DNA of 64,000 nucleotides. Origin: Burkholderia ubonensis (GTDB lineage Bacteria; Pseudomonadota; Gammaproteobacteria; Burkholderiales; Burkholderiaceae). A model generated the notes under the pieces. That model was not told the origin of the DNA. It did not search any database and saw only the letters and a list, made by a program, of their open reading frames with translations. This document shows positions 1 through 12,203 of the stretch, piece by piece. Position 1 is the first letter of the stretch. Every line of letters begins with the position of its first letter. Where the stretch lies: NCBI RefSeq assembly GCF_001718695.1, contig NZ_CP013420.1, positions 1,240,001 through 1,304,000 on the forward strand, written 5' to 3'. The position numbers and the translations under genes are program-made.

Positions 1-85
1 GCTTGTCGAACTGCTTGAACACCGTAAACAGCACCAGTGCGATCACCAGCCACACTGCTGCCTTCGAAAACATATTGTTGTTCAA
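1..85 (-). CDS. ftsH: FtsH ATP-dependent zinc metalloprotease, N-terminus only (cut by window edge)
   Basis: The first 28 codons of a minus-strand gene read as a short Asn-rich start followed by a hydrophobic segment (WLVIALVLFTVF), the N-terminal inner-membrane anchor typical of beta-proteobacterial FtsH. The start is read as TTG at 83-85, giving M-N-N-N-M-F-S-K, because AAGGAG lies 7 bases upstream; an in-frame ATG sits four codons later at 71-73. It lies downstream of rlmE on the same strand, and rlmE-ftsH is a widely conserved pair. The AAA ATPase and HEXXH protease domains lie outside the window, so the call rests on the N-terminus and the neighbour. Confidence 0.85.
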   Translation of the reverse strand, partial: MNNNMFSKAAVWLVIALVLFTVFKQFDK

Positions 86-252
86 AGCACCACTCCTTCA
101 CTCGTAGACGAGCGCCTACATTTTCCTTGCGGCGCCCCTCAGGCATTCTAATCCAGTCCGACCACCCCTGCCATAAGCATTGACAACCGTCGCGATAGCG
201 AACGGCTTGTCCGGCAAGGGCCGGAGCCCGTTTGCGGCTCCCCGGCTCCGCG

Positions 253-915
253 TCAGCGCGGATGCTTCAGGTGCCGCCCCAAGATGAACGTTTCGGACGA
301 TTTGTCGCGGGACGCCTTGGGCTTGCGCGGCGCGACAATCTTAAACTGCTGCTTGAATTTCTCGACAATCTGGCTGTAGCCGCTGCCGTGGAAGCACTTC
401 ACCAGCAGCGCGCCATCCGGCTTCAGATGATTCTGCGAGAATTCGAGCGCGAGATCGCACACGTGCTCGATGCGCGCCGCGTCCGCGGAGGCGACCCCTG
501 ACAGGTTGGGGGCCATGTCGGAAATTACAAGGTCAACCGGCCGGCCTTCGAGGACGGCCTCCAGTTGATGCAGCACCTCGTCCTCGCGAAAGTCGCCCTG
601 GATGAAGTGCACGTCGGCGATCGGCTCCATCGGCAGCATGTCGAGCGCGACGATCGTGCCGTCGATCCCGCCTTCGCGCACCGCGTCGCGTTTCTTGCCC
701 TGCGCGAGCTTGTTGCGCGCGTACTGGCTCCAGCTGCCGGGCGCCGCGCCGAGATCGACGATCACCTGGCCGGGACGAATCAGCTTGTCCTGTTCGTCGA
801 TTTCCTTCAGCTTGTAAGCGGCGCGCGCGCGATAGCCCTCCCGTTGCGCCATTTTGACGTACGGGTCGTTGATGTGGTCGTGCAGCCAGTGCTGGTTGAA
901 GCGGTTCTTTGCCAT
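253..915 (-). CDS. rlmE: 23S rRNA 2'-O-ribose U2552 methyltransferase RlmE (FtsJ/RrmJ)
   Basis: A 220-residue Rossmann-fold methyltransferase, normal length for the family. It 2'-O-methylates U2552 in the A-loop of 23S rRNA using SAM. The SAM-binding motif [12 protein letters not shown] is near residue 55, the catalytic Asp region [10 protein letters not shown] near 130, the Lys motif [10 protein letters not shown] near 170, and the closing Glu in SSETFILG near 205, so the K-D-K-E tetrad is present. An insertion after the SAM motif ([15 protein letters not shown]) lengthens the loop relative to E. coli. The ribosome binding site is weak. ftsH follows 167 bases downstream on the same strand. 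Confidence 0.97.
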   Translation of the reverse strand: MAKNRFNQHWLHDHINDPYVKMAQREGYRARAAYKLKEIDEQDKLIRPGQVIVDLGAAPGSWSQYARNKLAQGKKRDAVREGGIDGTIVALDMLPMEPIADVHFIQGDFREDEVLHQLEAVLEGRPVDLVISDMAPNLSGVASADAARIEHVCDLALEFSQNHLKPDGALLVKCFHGSGYSQIVEKFKQQFKIVAPRKPKASRDKSSETFILGRHLKHPR

Positions 916-1094
916 TCGAGAGAGAGATTACTGCCATTTGCTTCGTGAAGCCGCGCTTTTGGCGGATAATACGCGTCTTCTTCGCGCGGCTGCGGCCTCA
1001 ATCAGGCCCAAGCCGCGATTTTACGTGGTTTCGGCGCGCGGCTCACACGGCGGATGCCGGTGTTGCGCGCCCTTATTTTTGAATTCGACATTCC

Positions 1095-1622
1095 ATGCCA
1101 GCCCTTTCGCTTTCTCCCGCCGAGCGCTCCGCGCTGCGCTCCGAAGCCCATGCGCTCAAGCCCGTCGTGCTGATCGGCGCCGAGGGGCTCACCGACGCGG
1201 TCCTGAAGGAAATCAAGGTGCACCTTGACGCGCACCAGCTGATCAAGATTCGCGTGTTCGGCGACGAGCGCGATGAACGCATCGCGATCTACGACGAAAT
1301 CTGCGACCGGCTGAACGCCGCGCCGATCCAGCATATCGGCAAGCTGCTCGTGATCTGGAAGCCCGAGGAAGCCGCGCCCGCGCCGGCTCGCGGCCGCCGC
1401 AGCGGCGCCCTGCCGAGCGCGGCCGAAGCCGCCGCCGACAAGAAGGGCCGCGCGCCGCGTACCGTGAAGGTCGTCAAGGTGTCGCCGAACGCAAGCCCGG
1501 TGCGCCGTCCGAAGCCGCAAAAGGTGACGGTGCGCGGCAACGAGCGCGTGACCGCCGGCGGCACCGTCAAGCGCGCGAAAAAGCGCCAGGCGAGCACCAA
1601 GCGGCCGTTCCAGGACAAATAA
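1095..1622 (+). CDS. yhbY: YhbY-type CRM-domain RNA-binding protein
   Basis: Residues 1-100 match the single CRM (KH-like) RNA-binding domain of YhbY, including LSPAERSALRSEAHALKPVV and the loop VLIGAEGLTDAV. YhbY proteins associate with pre-50S ribosomal particles. The family is usually about 97 residues; this one is 175 because of a basic Ala/Lys/Arg-rich tail, common in Burkholderia orthologues and probably disordered and RNA-binding (inference). It is divergent from rlmE, and a methyltransferase beside an assembly factor fits a ribosome-biogenesis pair. The ATG at 1095 starts the domain directly. Confidence 0.93.
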   Translation: MPALSLSPAERSALRSEAHALKPVVLIGAEGLTDAVLKEIKVHLDAHQLIKIRVFGDERDERIAIYDEICDRLNAAPIQHIGKLLVIWKPEEAAPAPARGRRSGALPSAAEAAADKKGRAPRTVKVVKVSPNASPVRRPKPQKVTVRGNERVTAGGTVKRAKKRQASTKRPFQDK

Positions 1623-1636
1623 GCCCGCCCGGGCGC

Positions 1637-1668
1637 CCGGCTCGCGACGCTTATGCGTCGCGAGCCGG
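1637..1668. terminator. Perfect 14-bp stem-loop between convergent genes
   Basis: Arms CCGGCTCGCGACGC (1637-1650) and GCGTCGCGAGCCGG (1655-1668) pair perfectly around TTAT. It sits between the end of yhbY and the stop codon of the minus-strand DUF4149 gene, which lies in the loop. It would act on both strands; neither side has a strong U-run. Confidence 0.6.
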
Positions 1669-2109
1669 CAAGCGCCAGATCAGCATCAGCCCGAGCACGC
1701 TCTCGACCAGGTAGAACAGGCTCGAGACGCCGTGCAGCATCCCGAACCGGCTCGCATACGGCGAGTTCGCGATATCGGTGCCCGCGTCCATCGCGGCCAC
1801 GCGCAGCGCGTTCATGAACGGCTGCAGCGCGAAATACCCGATCAGCACGCAGCCGACCATCGCCGCGAGAATCCAGCGCACGCGGCGGTATTCGTCGCAG
1901 CCGCGCCGCACCTGCTGGTTCGACAGCACGAGCAGCAGCACGCCGCACACCACGCCGACGACCGCCTCGATGCGGAACAGCTGGGCGGCAACCGAGCCGG
2001 CCGTCATCCGCTCCAGTGAACGAAACAGCACGGGCGCGACCGCATACCCGATCGTCAGCAGGCTGCCGACCCAGACGGCCGACAGCAGACGGAACACGCG
2101 ATGCGGCAT
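1651..2109 (-). CDS. DUF4149-type integral membrane protein
   Basis: A 152-residue protein with four hydrophobic segments: about 8-28 (LLSAVWVGSLLTIGYAVAPV), 48-63, 82-98 and 126-146. Spacing and content match the small DUF4149 inner-membrane family, often found next to greA in beta-proteobacteria; the function is not known to me. The ATG at 2109 follows greA's stop by 14 bases, so the two are probably cotranscribed. The stop codon lies inside the loop of a strong bidirectional stem-loop. Confidence 0.8.
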   Translation of the reverse strand: MPHRVFRLLSAVWVGSLLTIGYAVAPVLFRSLERMTAGSVAAQLFRIEAVVGVVCGVLLLVLSNQQVRRGCDEYRRVRWILAAMVGCVLIGYFALQPFMNALRVAAMDAGTDIANSPYASRFGMLHGVSSLFYLVESVLGLMLIWRLPARDA

Positions 2110-2123
2110 CGTGTCGCTCCGCG

Positions 2124-2600
2124 TCAGATGTAGCTGACCGAGATGATTTCGTACTCGCGCACGCCGCTCGGCGCCTGCACGGCCGCGACGTCGCCTTCGG
2201 ACTTGCCGATCAGCGCGCGCGCGATCGGCGAGCTGACCGAGATCAGGCCGTGATCGAGATCCGCCTCGTCGTCGCCGACGATCTGGTACTTGACGGTGTC
2301 GCCCGATTCGAGATCCTCGAGCTCGACCGTCGCCGCGAACACCACGCGGCCGTCGGCATCCAGCGAGGACGGATCGATGATCTGCGCGGCCGACAGCTTC
2401 GATTCGATTTCCGCGATGCGGCCCTCGATGAAGCCCTGCTTTTCCTTGGCTGCGTCGTATTCGGCGTTTTCGGACAGGTCGCCCTGCGCGCGCGCCTCCG
2501 CAATCGCATTGATCACGGCCGGCCGCTCGACGGACTTGAGGCGCTGCAATTCATCGCGCAGTTGGTCTGCGCCACGCTTTGTCAACGGAATGGTGCTCAT
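2124..2600 (-). CDS. greA: Transcription elongation factor GreA
   Basis: GreA rescues backtracked RNA polymerase by stimulating cleavage of the nascent RNA 3' end. The ATG at 2600 gives 158 residues, the usual GreA length. It begins [18 protein letters not shown], and residues 10-75 form the N-terminal coiled coil carrying the acidic D-L-S-E-N-A-E-Y tip motif. Residues 80-158 are the FKBP-like C-terminal domain ([16 protein letters not shown] type, then [18 protein letters not shown]). A start 30 codons further upstream would add an unrelated hydrophobic stretch that includes the carB terminator, so it was rejected. It is followed closely by the DUF4149 gene. Confidence 0.97.
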   Translation of the reverse strand: MSTIPLTKRGADQLRDELQRLKSVERPAVINAIAEARAQGDLSENAEYDAAKEKQGFIEGRIAEIESKLSAAQIIDPSSLDADGRVVFAATVELEDLESGDTVKYQIVGDDEADLDHGLISVSSPIARALIGKSEGDVAAVQAPSGVREYEIISVSYI

Positions 2601-2623
2601 AAACGGCTCAATCAATAAAACGG

Positions 2624-2687
2624 CTATAAAAAAAATCACCGCGATTAAGCGCATTCCCGATACACCGGGAACGCCGCTTAATCGCGG
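2624..2687 (-). terminator. Rho-independent terminator of the carA-leuE-carB operon
   Basis: On the minus strand, 13-bp perfect arms (2675-2687 with 2639-2651, CCGCGATTAAGCG and its complement) enclose a second short stem (TTCCCG/CGGGAA). The hairpin is followed by TGA and then eight Ts. It lies directly after carB and before greA, so greA probably has its own promoter or depends on readthrough. Confidence 0.9.
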
Positions 2688-2717
2688 CACGTGTTGCTTC
2701 GACAGGTAACTGACCGC

Positions 2718-5972
<3,255 letters not shown>

Positions 5973-6021
5973 GGCTTGAAAATTCAATAAGTAATCGTTG
6001 TCGTGGGGCGGCCTGCAGCGC

Positions 6022-6681
6022 TCAGCCCATGGTCGCGAGCGCAAGCTTCACCGAAAAGCCGATGAACAGCCCGCCCACGCTGCTCGCCGCGCCCGCCGCG
6101 AGCTTGCGGCGGCGGCGGAAATGCGCGGCGAGCCGCGCGCCCGCGAAGATCAGCGTGCTCAGGTACAGGAAGCTCGCGCACTGCGCGATCGCCCCGAGCA
6201 CGACGAACGGCACCGCGGGATGCGGGAACGCCGGATCGACGAACTGGATGAAAAACGAGATGAAGAACAGGATCGCCTTCGGGTTCAGGAGGCTCACGAC
6301 CAGCGCCTTGCGGAACGGCTCGTCGCCGTCGACCGCGCGCGGCGCGTCGGCCACCGCACCGGCCGGCGCGCGCAGCCTGCGCCACGCGCCGCGCAGCATC
6401 CCGGCGCCGATGTAGAGCAGATACGCGGCGCCGCCGTACTTGACGACCGAAAACAGCAGCGGATTCGCCTTCAGCAGCGACGCGACGCCCGCAGCGGACA
6501 GCACCATCAGCACCGCGTCGCCGACGAACACGCCGCAGGCCGCGCGATAGCCGGCCTGCACGCCGCGCTGCGCCGCGAGCGACAGCACGTACATCGAGTT
6601 CGGCCCCGGCAACAGGATGATGAAGACCACGCCGATGACGTAGGTCCAGAGATCCGTGATGCCGAGTGCATGACCGAACAT
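6022..6681 (-). CDS. leuE: LysE/RhtB-family amino-acid exporter (LeuE-like)
   Basis: A 219-residue inner-membrane protein with six hydrophobic segments and the LysE-family signature near its N-terminus ([20 protein letters not shown]), followed by [13 protein letters not shown] second signature, [15 protein letters not shown], lies near 135. These proteins export amino acids; LeuE of E. coli exports leucine, and the substrate here is unproven. The ATG at 6681 is used because the frame upstream belongs to carA shadow sequence. It sits between carA and carB in one transcription unit, 30 bases after carA and 50 before carB. Confidence 0.9.
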   Translation of the reverse strand: MFGHALGITDLWTYVIGVVFIILLPGPNSMYVLSLAAQRGVQAGYRAACGVFVGDAVLMVLSAAGVASLLKANPLLFSVVKYGGAAYLLYIGAGMLRGAWRRLRAPAGAVADAPRAVDGDEPFRKALVVSLLNPKAILFFISFFIQFVDPAFPHPAVPFVVLGAIAQCASFLYLSTLIFAGARLAAHFRRRRKLAAGAASSVGGLFIGFSVKLALATMG

Positions 6682-6710
6682 GATGCGAGCCTCCCGCTCC
6701 TGGGCAAAAG

Positions 6711-7856
6711 TTAAGCGCTGCGCTGCTTCGCCGCGTCCATCAGCGCGGTGAAGCGGTCGAACAGATAGCCGATGTCGTGCGGGCCCGGCGACGCTTCCGG
6801 GTGGCCCTGGAAGCAGAACGCCGGCTTGTCGGTCAGCTCGAAGCCCTGCAGCGTGCCGTCGAACAGCGACACGTGCGTGGCGCGCGCGTTGGCCGGCAGC
6901 GAATCGGCGTCGACCGCGAACCCGTGATTCTGCGACGTGATCACCACGCGGCCGTCGGCCAGATCCTTGACCGGGTGGTTCGCGCCGTGGTGGCCCGTCT
7001 TCATCTTGAGCGTCTTCGCGCCGACCGCGAGTCCCATGATCTGGTGGCCGAGGCAGATGCCGAAGGTCGGCACGCCGCGCTCGATGAATTCCTTCGTGGC
7101 CGCGATCGCGTAGTCGCACGGCTCCGGATCGCCGGGGCCGTTCGACAGGAAGACGCCGTCCGGATTCAGCGCGAGCGCTTCCGCCGCGCTCGCCTGCGCC
7201 GGCAGCACCGTCACGTGGCAGCCGCGCTCCGCGAGCATGCGCAGGATGTTGTACTTGACGCCGAAGTCGTACGCGACGACGCGATACTTCGGCGCCTCCT
7301 GCATCCCGTAGCCGCTGCCGAGCTTCCACTCGGTCTGCTTCCATTCGAACGGCTTGGCGGTCGACACGACCTTCGCGAGATCCATGCCGGCGAGGCCCGG
7401 GAACGAGCGTGCGAGCTCGATCGCCTTCGCCTCGTCGGTCGAGCCGGCGAGGATGCAGCCGTTTTGCGCGCCCTTGTCGCGCAGGATGCGGGTCAGCTTG
7501 CGGGTGTCGATGCCGGCGATCGCGACGACGCCTTCGTCGCGCAGGTAGTCGCCCAGCGTGCGATCCATGCGGAAGTTCGACGCGAGATCGGGCAGGTCGC
7601 GCACGATCAGGCCGGCGGCATGGACTTTCGTCGCCTCGACGTCCTCGGCGTTCACGCCGACGTTGCCGATATGCGGATAGGTGAGCGTCACGATCTGGCG
7701 CGCGTAGCTCGGATCAGTCAGGATTTCCTGATAGCCGGTGATCGCGGTGTTGAACACGACTTCGCCGATCGTATGGCCAGCGGCACCGATCGAATGACCA
7801 CGAAAGACCGTGCCGTCGGCGAGTGCAAGCAAAGCGGGAGAAAAAGACGGCAACAC
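6711..7856 (-). CDS. carA: Carbamoyl-phosphate synthase small (glutaminase) subunit CarA
   Basis: 381 residues. It hydrolyses glutamine and channels ammonia to CarB. The N-terminal CarA domain contains [20 protein letters not shown]; the C-terminal class I glutamine amidotransferase domain has the nucleophile motif [22 protein letters not shown], and the His-Glu pair in GHPEASPGP. The start is the GTG at 7854-7856, six bases after AAGGAG, giving [11 protein letters not shown]. It is the first gene of carA-leuE-carB, expressed from a promoter about 230 bases upstream. Confidence 0.98.
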   Translation of the reverse strand: MLPSFSPALLALADGTVFRGHSIGAAGHTIGEVVFNTAITGYQEILTDPSYARQIVTLTYPHIGNVGVNAEDVEATKVHAAGLIVRDLPDLASNFRMDRTLGDYLRDEGVVAIAGIDTRKLTRILRDKGAQNGCILAGSTDEAKAIELARSFPGLAGMDLAKVVSTAKPFEWKQTEWKLGSGYGMQEAPKYRVVAYDFGVKYNILRMLAERGCHVTVLPAQASAAEALALNPDGVFLSNGPGDPEPCDYAIAATKEFIERGVPTFGICLGHQIMGLAVGAKTLKMKTGHHGANHPVKDLADGRVVITSQNHGFAVDADSLPANARATHVSLFDGTLQGFELTDKPAFCFQGHPEASPGPHDIGYLFDRFTALMDAAKQRSA

Positions 7857-8275
7857 GGGAGGCTCCTTGGGGAACACCCTGCTGCCGACCTGTTTACCCT
7901 GCCGCGCAAGCGTCGCGCTGCGTGGACGCGCGCGTCGGCTTGCATCACGCACCCGGCGGTGTCGAGTCGCGAAACCGGCGCGCAGCGCGCGAGGGCTCGC
8001 GGCATCGCCCGACAGGCGGCGTGCAGCGGATGAACGGGATGAGTGAGGTAGGCGCTAGGGTGCGAGGTTGATCAGCACAAACTTTCAAATTATAGCGTGA
8101 AAATGGACCTGTTTTCAATGCGGCGGGCCGCCGATTCCATGGCATGGCAATCCGCAATGCGGCTCGACGAATCGATCACGCGCCTTTTTTCTTTTTCAAT
8201 GCCCCGGGCCTCCTGCGCCCGTCACGCGCGCTGCGGCCCCGATTGCGGAACCGCGCCACGCTCCAGCGTACCTCT
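7857..8275. other. carA leader and intergenic region
   Basis: A 419-base stretch without a supported gene. The right part has the carA promoter. The roughly 225-base transcribed leader before the carA GTG is GC-rich, and I could not recognise a known riboswitch, PyrR site or clear attenuator hairpin with a U-run in it. Bases 8119-8275 contain the end region of the next minus-strand gene's transcript, and I see nothing definite in them. Confidence 0.5.
8089..8118 (-). promoter_or_regulatory. Sigma-70 promoter for carA
   Basis: On the minus strand, TTGAAA (8113-8118) and a perfect TATAAT (8089-8094) are separated by 18 bases. It points towards carA, leaving a predicted 5' leader of about 225 bases. 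Confidence 0.75.
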
Positions 8276-9502
8276 CTATCGGCTCGCTTGACCAGAGGCG
8301 GCCATCGGTGCGGGCCACACGTACCAGACCGCGCTTGCGATCTGCAGCACGAGCAGCACGCTCCACGCGGCGAGATGCGCGGCAGCCGGATAGCGGCCAT
8401 CGACCGCCGGCCAGTGCGACAGCACCGCGCCGACGCCGATCTGGAACGCGAAGATCAGCACGAAGATCACGAGCGTGAGCGTCGTGTTCGCGCGGCCGAT
8501 CAGGTGCGCCGGGAAGTGGCCGGCCATCACCGCGTAGGTCAGGATTCCGACCCCGCCGAACATCCCGTACGCGGCCCACAGCGCCGCCGCCGGCAGCGGC
8601 GCGCGCACGACGATCGCAATCTGCGTCGCGACGAACAGCGCCATGCCGACGCCGCAGAACGCATGGACGGACACGCCGCGCCGCTCCAGCGCCCGCGCGG
8701 CGGCGCCGAACCCGACGCAGCCGGCCATCATCGCGAAGCCGAGCACCGACACGAGGCGCGCCGCGTGCTGCGCATCGAACCCGGCAACGTCGCGCAAATA
8801 CGGCCCGACCCACAGCGACTGCATCGCGTAGAACACGCCTTGCGTGACGATCGAGAACGACCCGATCTTCCAGAACGCGCGGCTCGACAGAATGTGCCAG
8901 GTGCCCTTGAACTGGCTGACGAGCCCGCCCTGATGGCGGCCCTGCTTCGGATTGGGCGCACCGAGCCAGATCGCGGCCGCGACCGCGAGCGTCATCACCG
9001 CGAGCCCGGCGCACACCGCGCGCCAGCTCGTCCAGCCGAGCAGCCAGGTGAGCGGCGAGCCGACCACCACGCCGCCGAACCCGCCGACCGCCATCACGAG
9101 CCCGTTGACCAGCGGCAGCCGGCCGATCGGGAAATGCTCGGCGAGCGCCTTGAACGCCGCGCCGAGGCATACCGATACGCCGACACCGATCAGCAGCCGG
9201 CCGACCATCATCGCGCCGAGCCCGTGCGCGGCGCCGAACACCGCGGCGCCCGCTGCCGCGAACAGCAGCATGCCGGCCGCCACGCGGCGCGAGCCGAAAT
9301 GGTCGAGCAGCACGCCGGCCGGAATCTGCGCGCCGGCGAAGCCGAGGAAGTAGAGACTGGTGAGCAGGCCGAGATCGGCGGCCGACAGCCCGAGGTCGTG
9401 CGTGACGAACGGCGCGAAGCCGAGATTGACGCCGCGAAACACATAGGACACGAAATACCCGAGCGCGAACAGCCCGAGCACCCTCACCTGCACCGACGAC
9501 AT
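8276..9502 (-). CDS. MFS permease, 12 membrane segments
   Basis: A 408-residue major facilitator superfamily protein with about 12 hydrophobic segments. The loop 2-3 signature of the family appears as GVLLDHFGSRRVAAG near residue 75. The N-terminus (LFALGYFVSYVFRGVNLGFAP) and overall layout resemble the anion/organic-acid type permeases often annotated simply as MFS transporters in Burkholderia. Substrate unknown. It is transcribed alone, between mltD's terminator and carA, with an ATG at 9502. Confidence 0.85.
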   Translation of the reverse strand: MSSVQVRVLGLFALGYFVSYVFRGVNLGFAPFVTHDLGLSAADLGLLTSLYFLGFAGAQIPAGVLLDHFGSRRVAAGMLLFAAAGAAVFGAAHGLGAMMVGRLLIGVGVSVCLGAAFKALAEHFPIGRLPLVNGLVMAVGGFGGVVVGSPLTWLLGWTSWRAVCAGLAVMTLAVAAAIWLGAPNPKQGRHQGGLVSQFKGTWHILSSRAFWKIGSFSIVTQGVFYAMQSLWVGPYLRDVAGFDAQHAARLVSVLGFAMMAGCVGFGAAARALERRGVSVHAFCGVGMALFVATQIAIVVRAPLPAAALWAAYGMFGGVGILTYAVMAGHFPAHLIGRANTTLTLVIFVLIFAFQIGVGAVLSHWPAVDGRYPAAAHLAAWSVLLVLQIASAVWYVWPAPMAASGQASR

Positions 9503-9557
9503 GGCCTCTCCCTTCGTCCTTTTTCATGTCGCGCGGCCACACGCCGCGCACAAACGA

Positions 9558-9585
9558 AAACGCCGTCACCTCGGTGACGGCGTTT
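9558..9585 (-). terminator. Terminator hairpin after mltD
   Basis: A 13-bp perfect stem (9558-9570 with 9573-9585, core ACGCCGTCACC/GGTGACGGCGT) with a 2-base loop. On the minus strand it ends in TTT followed by TCGTTTG, just downstream of the mltD stop at 9637. Confidence 0.7.
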
Positions 9586-9636
9586 CGTCGGATGATACGG
9601 CATCCGGGCCGCGCGGGCGACTGCCCGCGCGCGTGC

Positions 9637-11196
9637 TTACTTCTTCTTGCCCTTGTGGGCCGCGGCCGCCTTCGGCGCGGCCTTCGCCTTTGCCGCCGGC
9701 TTCGCGGCGCCGCGCTTCGCGCCGCGCACGGCCTTGCCGCCGGTGGACAGGCTCGCGCGCTCGACGTGCGCGCCGCCGACCGACGTCGCGATCTTCTCGG
9801 GCCCCGGCTCCGCCGGCACCGAGCGGCCGACCGGCACGTGCAGCACGAGCGTCTGGCCCGGCATCGCGAGATCGCGATGCGTGCGGTTCCACGCCTTCAG
9901 CTGGCCGACCGACACGCCGTAGCGGCTCGCGATCGCCGCCATCGACTGCTTGCGGCGCACGCGGATCAGCATCTTGCGCGTGTCGGGCACGTCGGGCTCC
10001 ATCGCCAGCACGCCGTTTTCGGCGACGTCCGCGCTGATGTCCTCGTCATCGTCGTCGCCGCGCGGCACGACGATCGTCGAGCCCGGCTTCAGGCGCATGC
10101 CGGCGGGAATCTTGTTCACCGACATCAGCGTATCCGCGTCGACGCCGATCTTCTCGGCGATCGCCGCCGGACGCGCGCGCTCGGTGACCGTATAGGTGGT
10201 CCACGACGACAGCTGGCCGCCGTACGACTTCAGGCTCTTCTCGAACGCCGACGCGTTGTCGAACGGCAGCAGGATCTGCGGCTCGGTCGCGCCGAGGATC
10301 ACCGGCTTCGCGAACGACGGGTTGAGCGACTTGAATTCGTCGAGCGGCAGGTTCGCGAGCTTCGCGGCGACCGTCACGTCGATGTCGCGCGATGTCGTGA
10401 CCGTCACGAAATACGGGTGGTTCGGGATGTCCGGCAGCGCGAGGCCGTACTGCTGCGGATTCGCGATGATGTTCTTGACCGCCTGCAGCTTCGGCACGTA
10501 GTTGCGCGTCTCGTTCGGCATCCGCAGGCTCAGGTAGTCGGTCGGCAGGCCGGCCGCCTGGTTGCGCGCGATCGCCCGCTGCACGTTGCCCTCGCCCCAG
10601 TTGTACGCGGCCAGCGCGAGATACCAGTCGCCGAACATGTCATGCAGGCGCGACAGGTAGTCGAGCGCCGCGCTCGTCGACGCGAGCACGTCGCGCCGCT
10701 CGTCCTGCCACATGTTCCGCTTCAGGTTGTACGTGCGGCCGGTGCCCGGCATGAACTGCCACATGCCCGCCGCCTTCGCGACCGACAGCGCCTGCGGGTT
10801 GTAGGCCGACTCGATGAACGGCAGCAGCGCGAGCTCGGTCGGCATGTGGCGCGACTCGAGCTCCTCGACGATGTGATACAGGTACTTCTGCGAACGCTCG
10901 GTCATGCGCTGCACGTAATCCGGGCGCTGCGTATACCAGGTGGTCTGCATGTCGACGAGGTCGGTCTGCAGGTCGGGCATCTGGAAACCGCGGCGGATGC
11001 GCGCCCACAGATCGGAGTCGGCGCTGGTCAGATCGCCGACCGACTGCTTGTCGACGTCGACGGTTTCCTTGGCGGTGGCGGACTTGCGCAGGTAGGTGGA
11101 CGTCGCCTCGGCATCGGCGGCGGAATTGGCGACAGGTCCCTGGCTCGCGCACGCGGCGAGCAGCAGGACCAGCATCGCGCTCAATAAAAGTCGCAT
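9637..11196 (-). CDS. mltD: Membrane-bound lytic murein transglycosylase D, lipoprotein
   Basis: 519 residues. MltD cleaves glycan strands of peptidoglycan, forming 1,6-anhydromuramyl ends. The N-terminus MRLLLSAMLVLLLAACASQG is a lipoprotein signal with the lipobox Cys at residue 16. The SLT (goose-lysozyme-like) domain spans about 105-235 with the catalytic Glu in ALLPFIESAYNPQA, then GMWQFMPGTGR and ALAAYNWGEGNV. Two LysM repeats follow near 325-370 and 400-445 (IRVRRKQSMAAIASRYGVS). The tail after about 470 is Ala/Lys-rich, as is common in the genus. It is downstream of gloB on the same strand, separated by 152 bases, and has its own terminator. Confidence 0.95.
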   Translation of the reverse strand: MRLLLSAMLVLLLAACASQGPVANSAADAEATSTYLRKSATAKETVDVDKQSVGDLTSADSDLWARIRRGFQMPDLQTDLVDMQTTWYTQRPDYVQRMTERSQKYLYHIVEELESRHMPTELALLPFIESAYNPQALSVAKAAGMWQFMPGTGRTYNLKRNMWQDERRDVLASTSAALDYLSRLHDMFGDWYLALAAYNWGEGNVQRAIARNQAAGLPTDYLSLRMPNETRNYVPKLQAVKNIIANPQQYGLALPDIPNHPYFVTVTTSRDIDVTVAAKLANLPLDEFKSLNPSFAKPVILGATEPQILLPFDNASAFEKSLKSYGGQLSSWTTYTVTERARPAAIAEKIGVDADTLMSVNKIPAGMRLKPGSTIVVPRGDDDDEDISADVAENGVLAMEPDVPDTRKMLIRVRRKQSMAAIASRYGVSVGQLKAWNRTHRDLAMPGQTLVLHVPVGRSVPAEPGPEKIATSVGGAHVERASLSTGGKAVRGAKRGAAKPAAKAKAAPKAAAAHKGKKK

Positions 11197-11348
11197 GAAA
11201 ATCTCGGCTTCCGACAGCTGAAAATTGCAGGCGATACTACGGAAGTGCGTGCTTCACGTCAATAAAAACACCGAAAACTCAGCGAAATCCGACATTTGGA
11301 GCAAATTTTACAGACTCCGGATGAGCTTTGGAGTCCTCCGGAAAACTG

Positions 11349-12185
11349 TCATCGGAACCGGTTTTTCCACTCCCGCAGCAGCCTGAACGCAGTCAGGCGA
11401 TCCGGAACCGATTCATGCAGCTGCGCTTCGAGCGTCGCGTGGATCTCCGCGCTGTCCGCGCGCAGGAACGGATTCACCGCGCGCTCGTGCGCGATCGTGG
11501 TCGGCAGCGTCGGCACGCCGCGCGCCCGCCGGGCCGCCGCCTCGTCGCGCCACGCCGCGAGCGCCGCGTTGCCCGGCTCGCACGCGAGCGCGAAGCGGAT
11601 GTTCGACAGCGTGTACTCGTGCGCGCAGTGCACGCGCGTGTCGCCCGGCAGCGCCGCGAGCGCGTCGAGCGACGCGAGCATCTGCGCGGGCGTGCCCTCG
11701 AACAGGCGGCCGCAGCCGCACGAGAACAGCGTGTCGCCGCAGAACACGTGCGGCGCCGCGGCGCCTTGGCCGGCCGCGCCTTTGCCTGCCTGGCCTTTGC
11801 CTGCCTGCTGGAAATACGCGATATGGCCGCGCGTATGCCCGGGCACGTCGAGCACGTCGAACGCCAGCGCGGGCGCGCCGAGCGTCACCCGGTCGCCGCC
11901 GCGCAGCGGGTGCGTGACGACGCCGATTTCCTCGCCGGCCGGGCCGTAAACGGCAAGCGGCGCATCGTCCGGCTGGCCGTCGATCAGGTCGGTGACACCA
12001 CCGACATGGTCGGCATGGTGGTGGGTGAGTAAAATAGCGGTCAACCGCCAGCCTCTTTCGGAGAGAGCCCGGCGCACCGGAGCGGCTTCGCCCGGATCGA
12101 CGGCGATCGCTTCGCTGCCGTCCGACACGAGCCAGATGTAGTTGTCCTCGAATGCCGGTACCGGCATGTATTCCAGCTCGTTCAT
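11349..12185 (-). CDS. gloB: Hydroxyacylglutathione hydrolase (glyoxalase II)
   Basis: A metallo-beta-lactamase-fold hydrolase that splits S-lactoylglutathione into lactate and glutathione, the second step of methylglyoxal detoxification. The binuclear metal motif [12 protein letters not shown] is near residue 60 and [12 protein letters not shown] near 110; the C-terminal glyoxalase II helical domain closes the 278-residue chain. Family members are usually about 255-268 residues; the extra length is a Gly/Ala/Gln/Lys insert right after GHIAYF, built from a 15-bp tandem repeat. The ATG at 12185 lies only 18 bases from the divergent methyltransferase start. A TATAAT-like -10 on the minus strand at 12219-12224 is inside that neighbour's coding sequence. 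Confidence 0.95.
   Translation of the reverse strand: MNELEYMPVPAFEDNYIWLVSDGSEAIAVDPGEAAPVRRALSERGWRLTAILLTHHHADHVGGVTDLIDGQPDDAPLAVYGPAGEEIGVVTHPLRGGDRVTLGAPALAFDVLDVPGHTRGHIAYFQQAGKGQAGKGAAGQGAAAPHVFCGDTLFSCGCGRLFEGTPAQMLASLDALAALPGDTRVHCAHEYTLSNIRFALACEPGNAALAAWRDEAAARRARGVPTLPTTIAHERAVNPFLRADSAEIHATLEAQLHESVPDRLTAFRLLREWKNRFR
11778..11807. repeat. 15-bp tandem duplication inside gloB
   Basis: GCCTTTGCCTGCCTG occurs twice head to tail (11778-11792, 11793-11807), in frame with gloB, and encodes Q-A-G-K-G units of the insert after the conserved GHIAYF motif. Confidence 0.9.
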
Positions 12186-12203
12186 GGGCGCGCAATCATC
12201 GCT

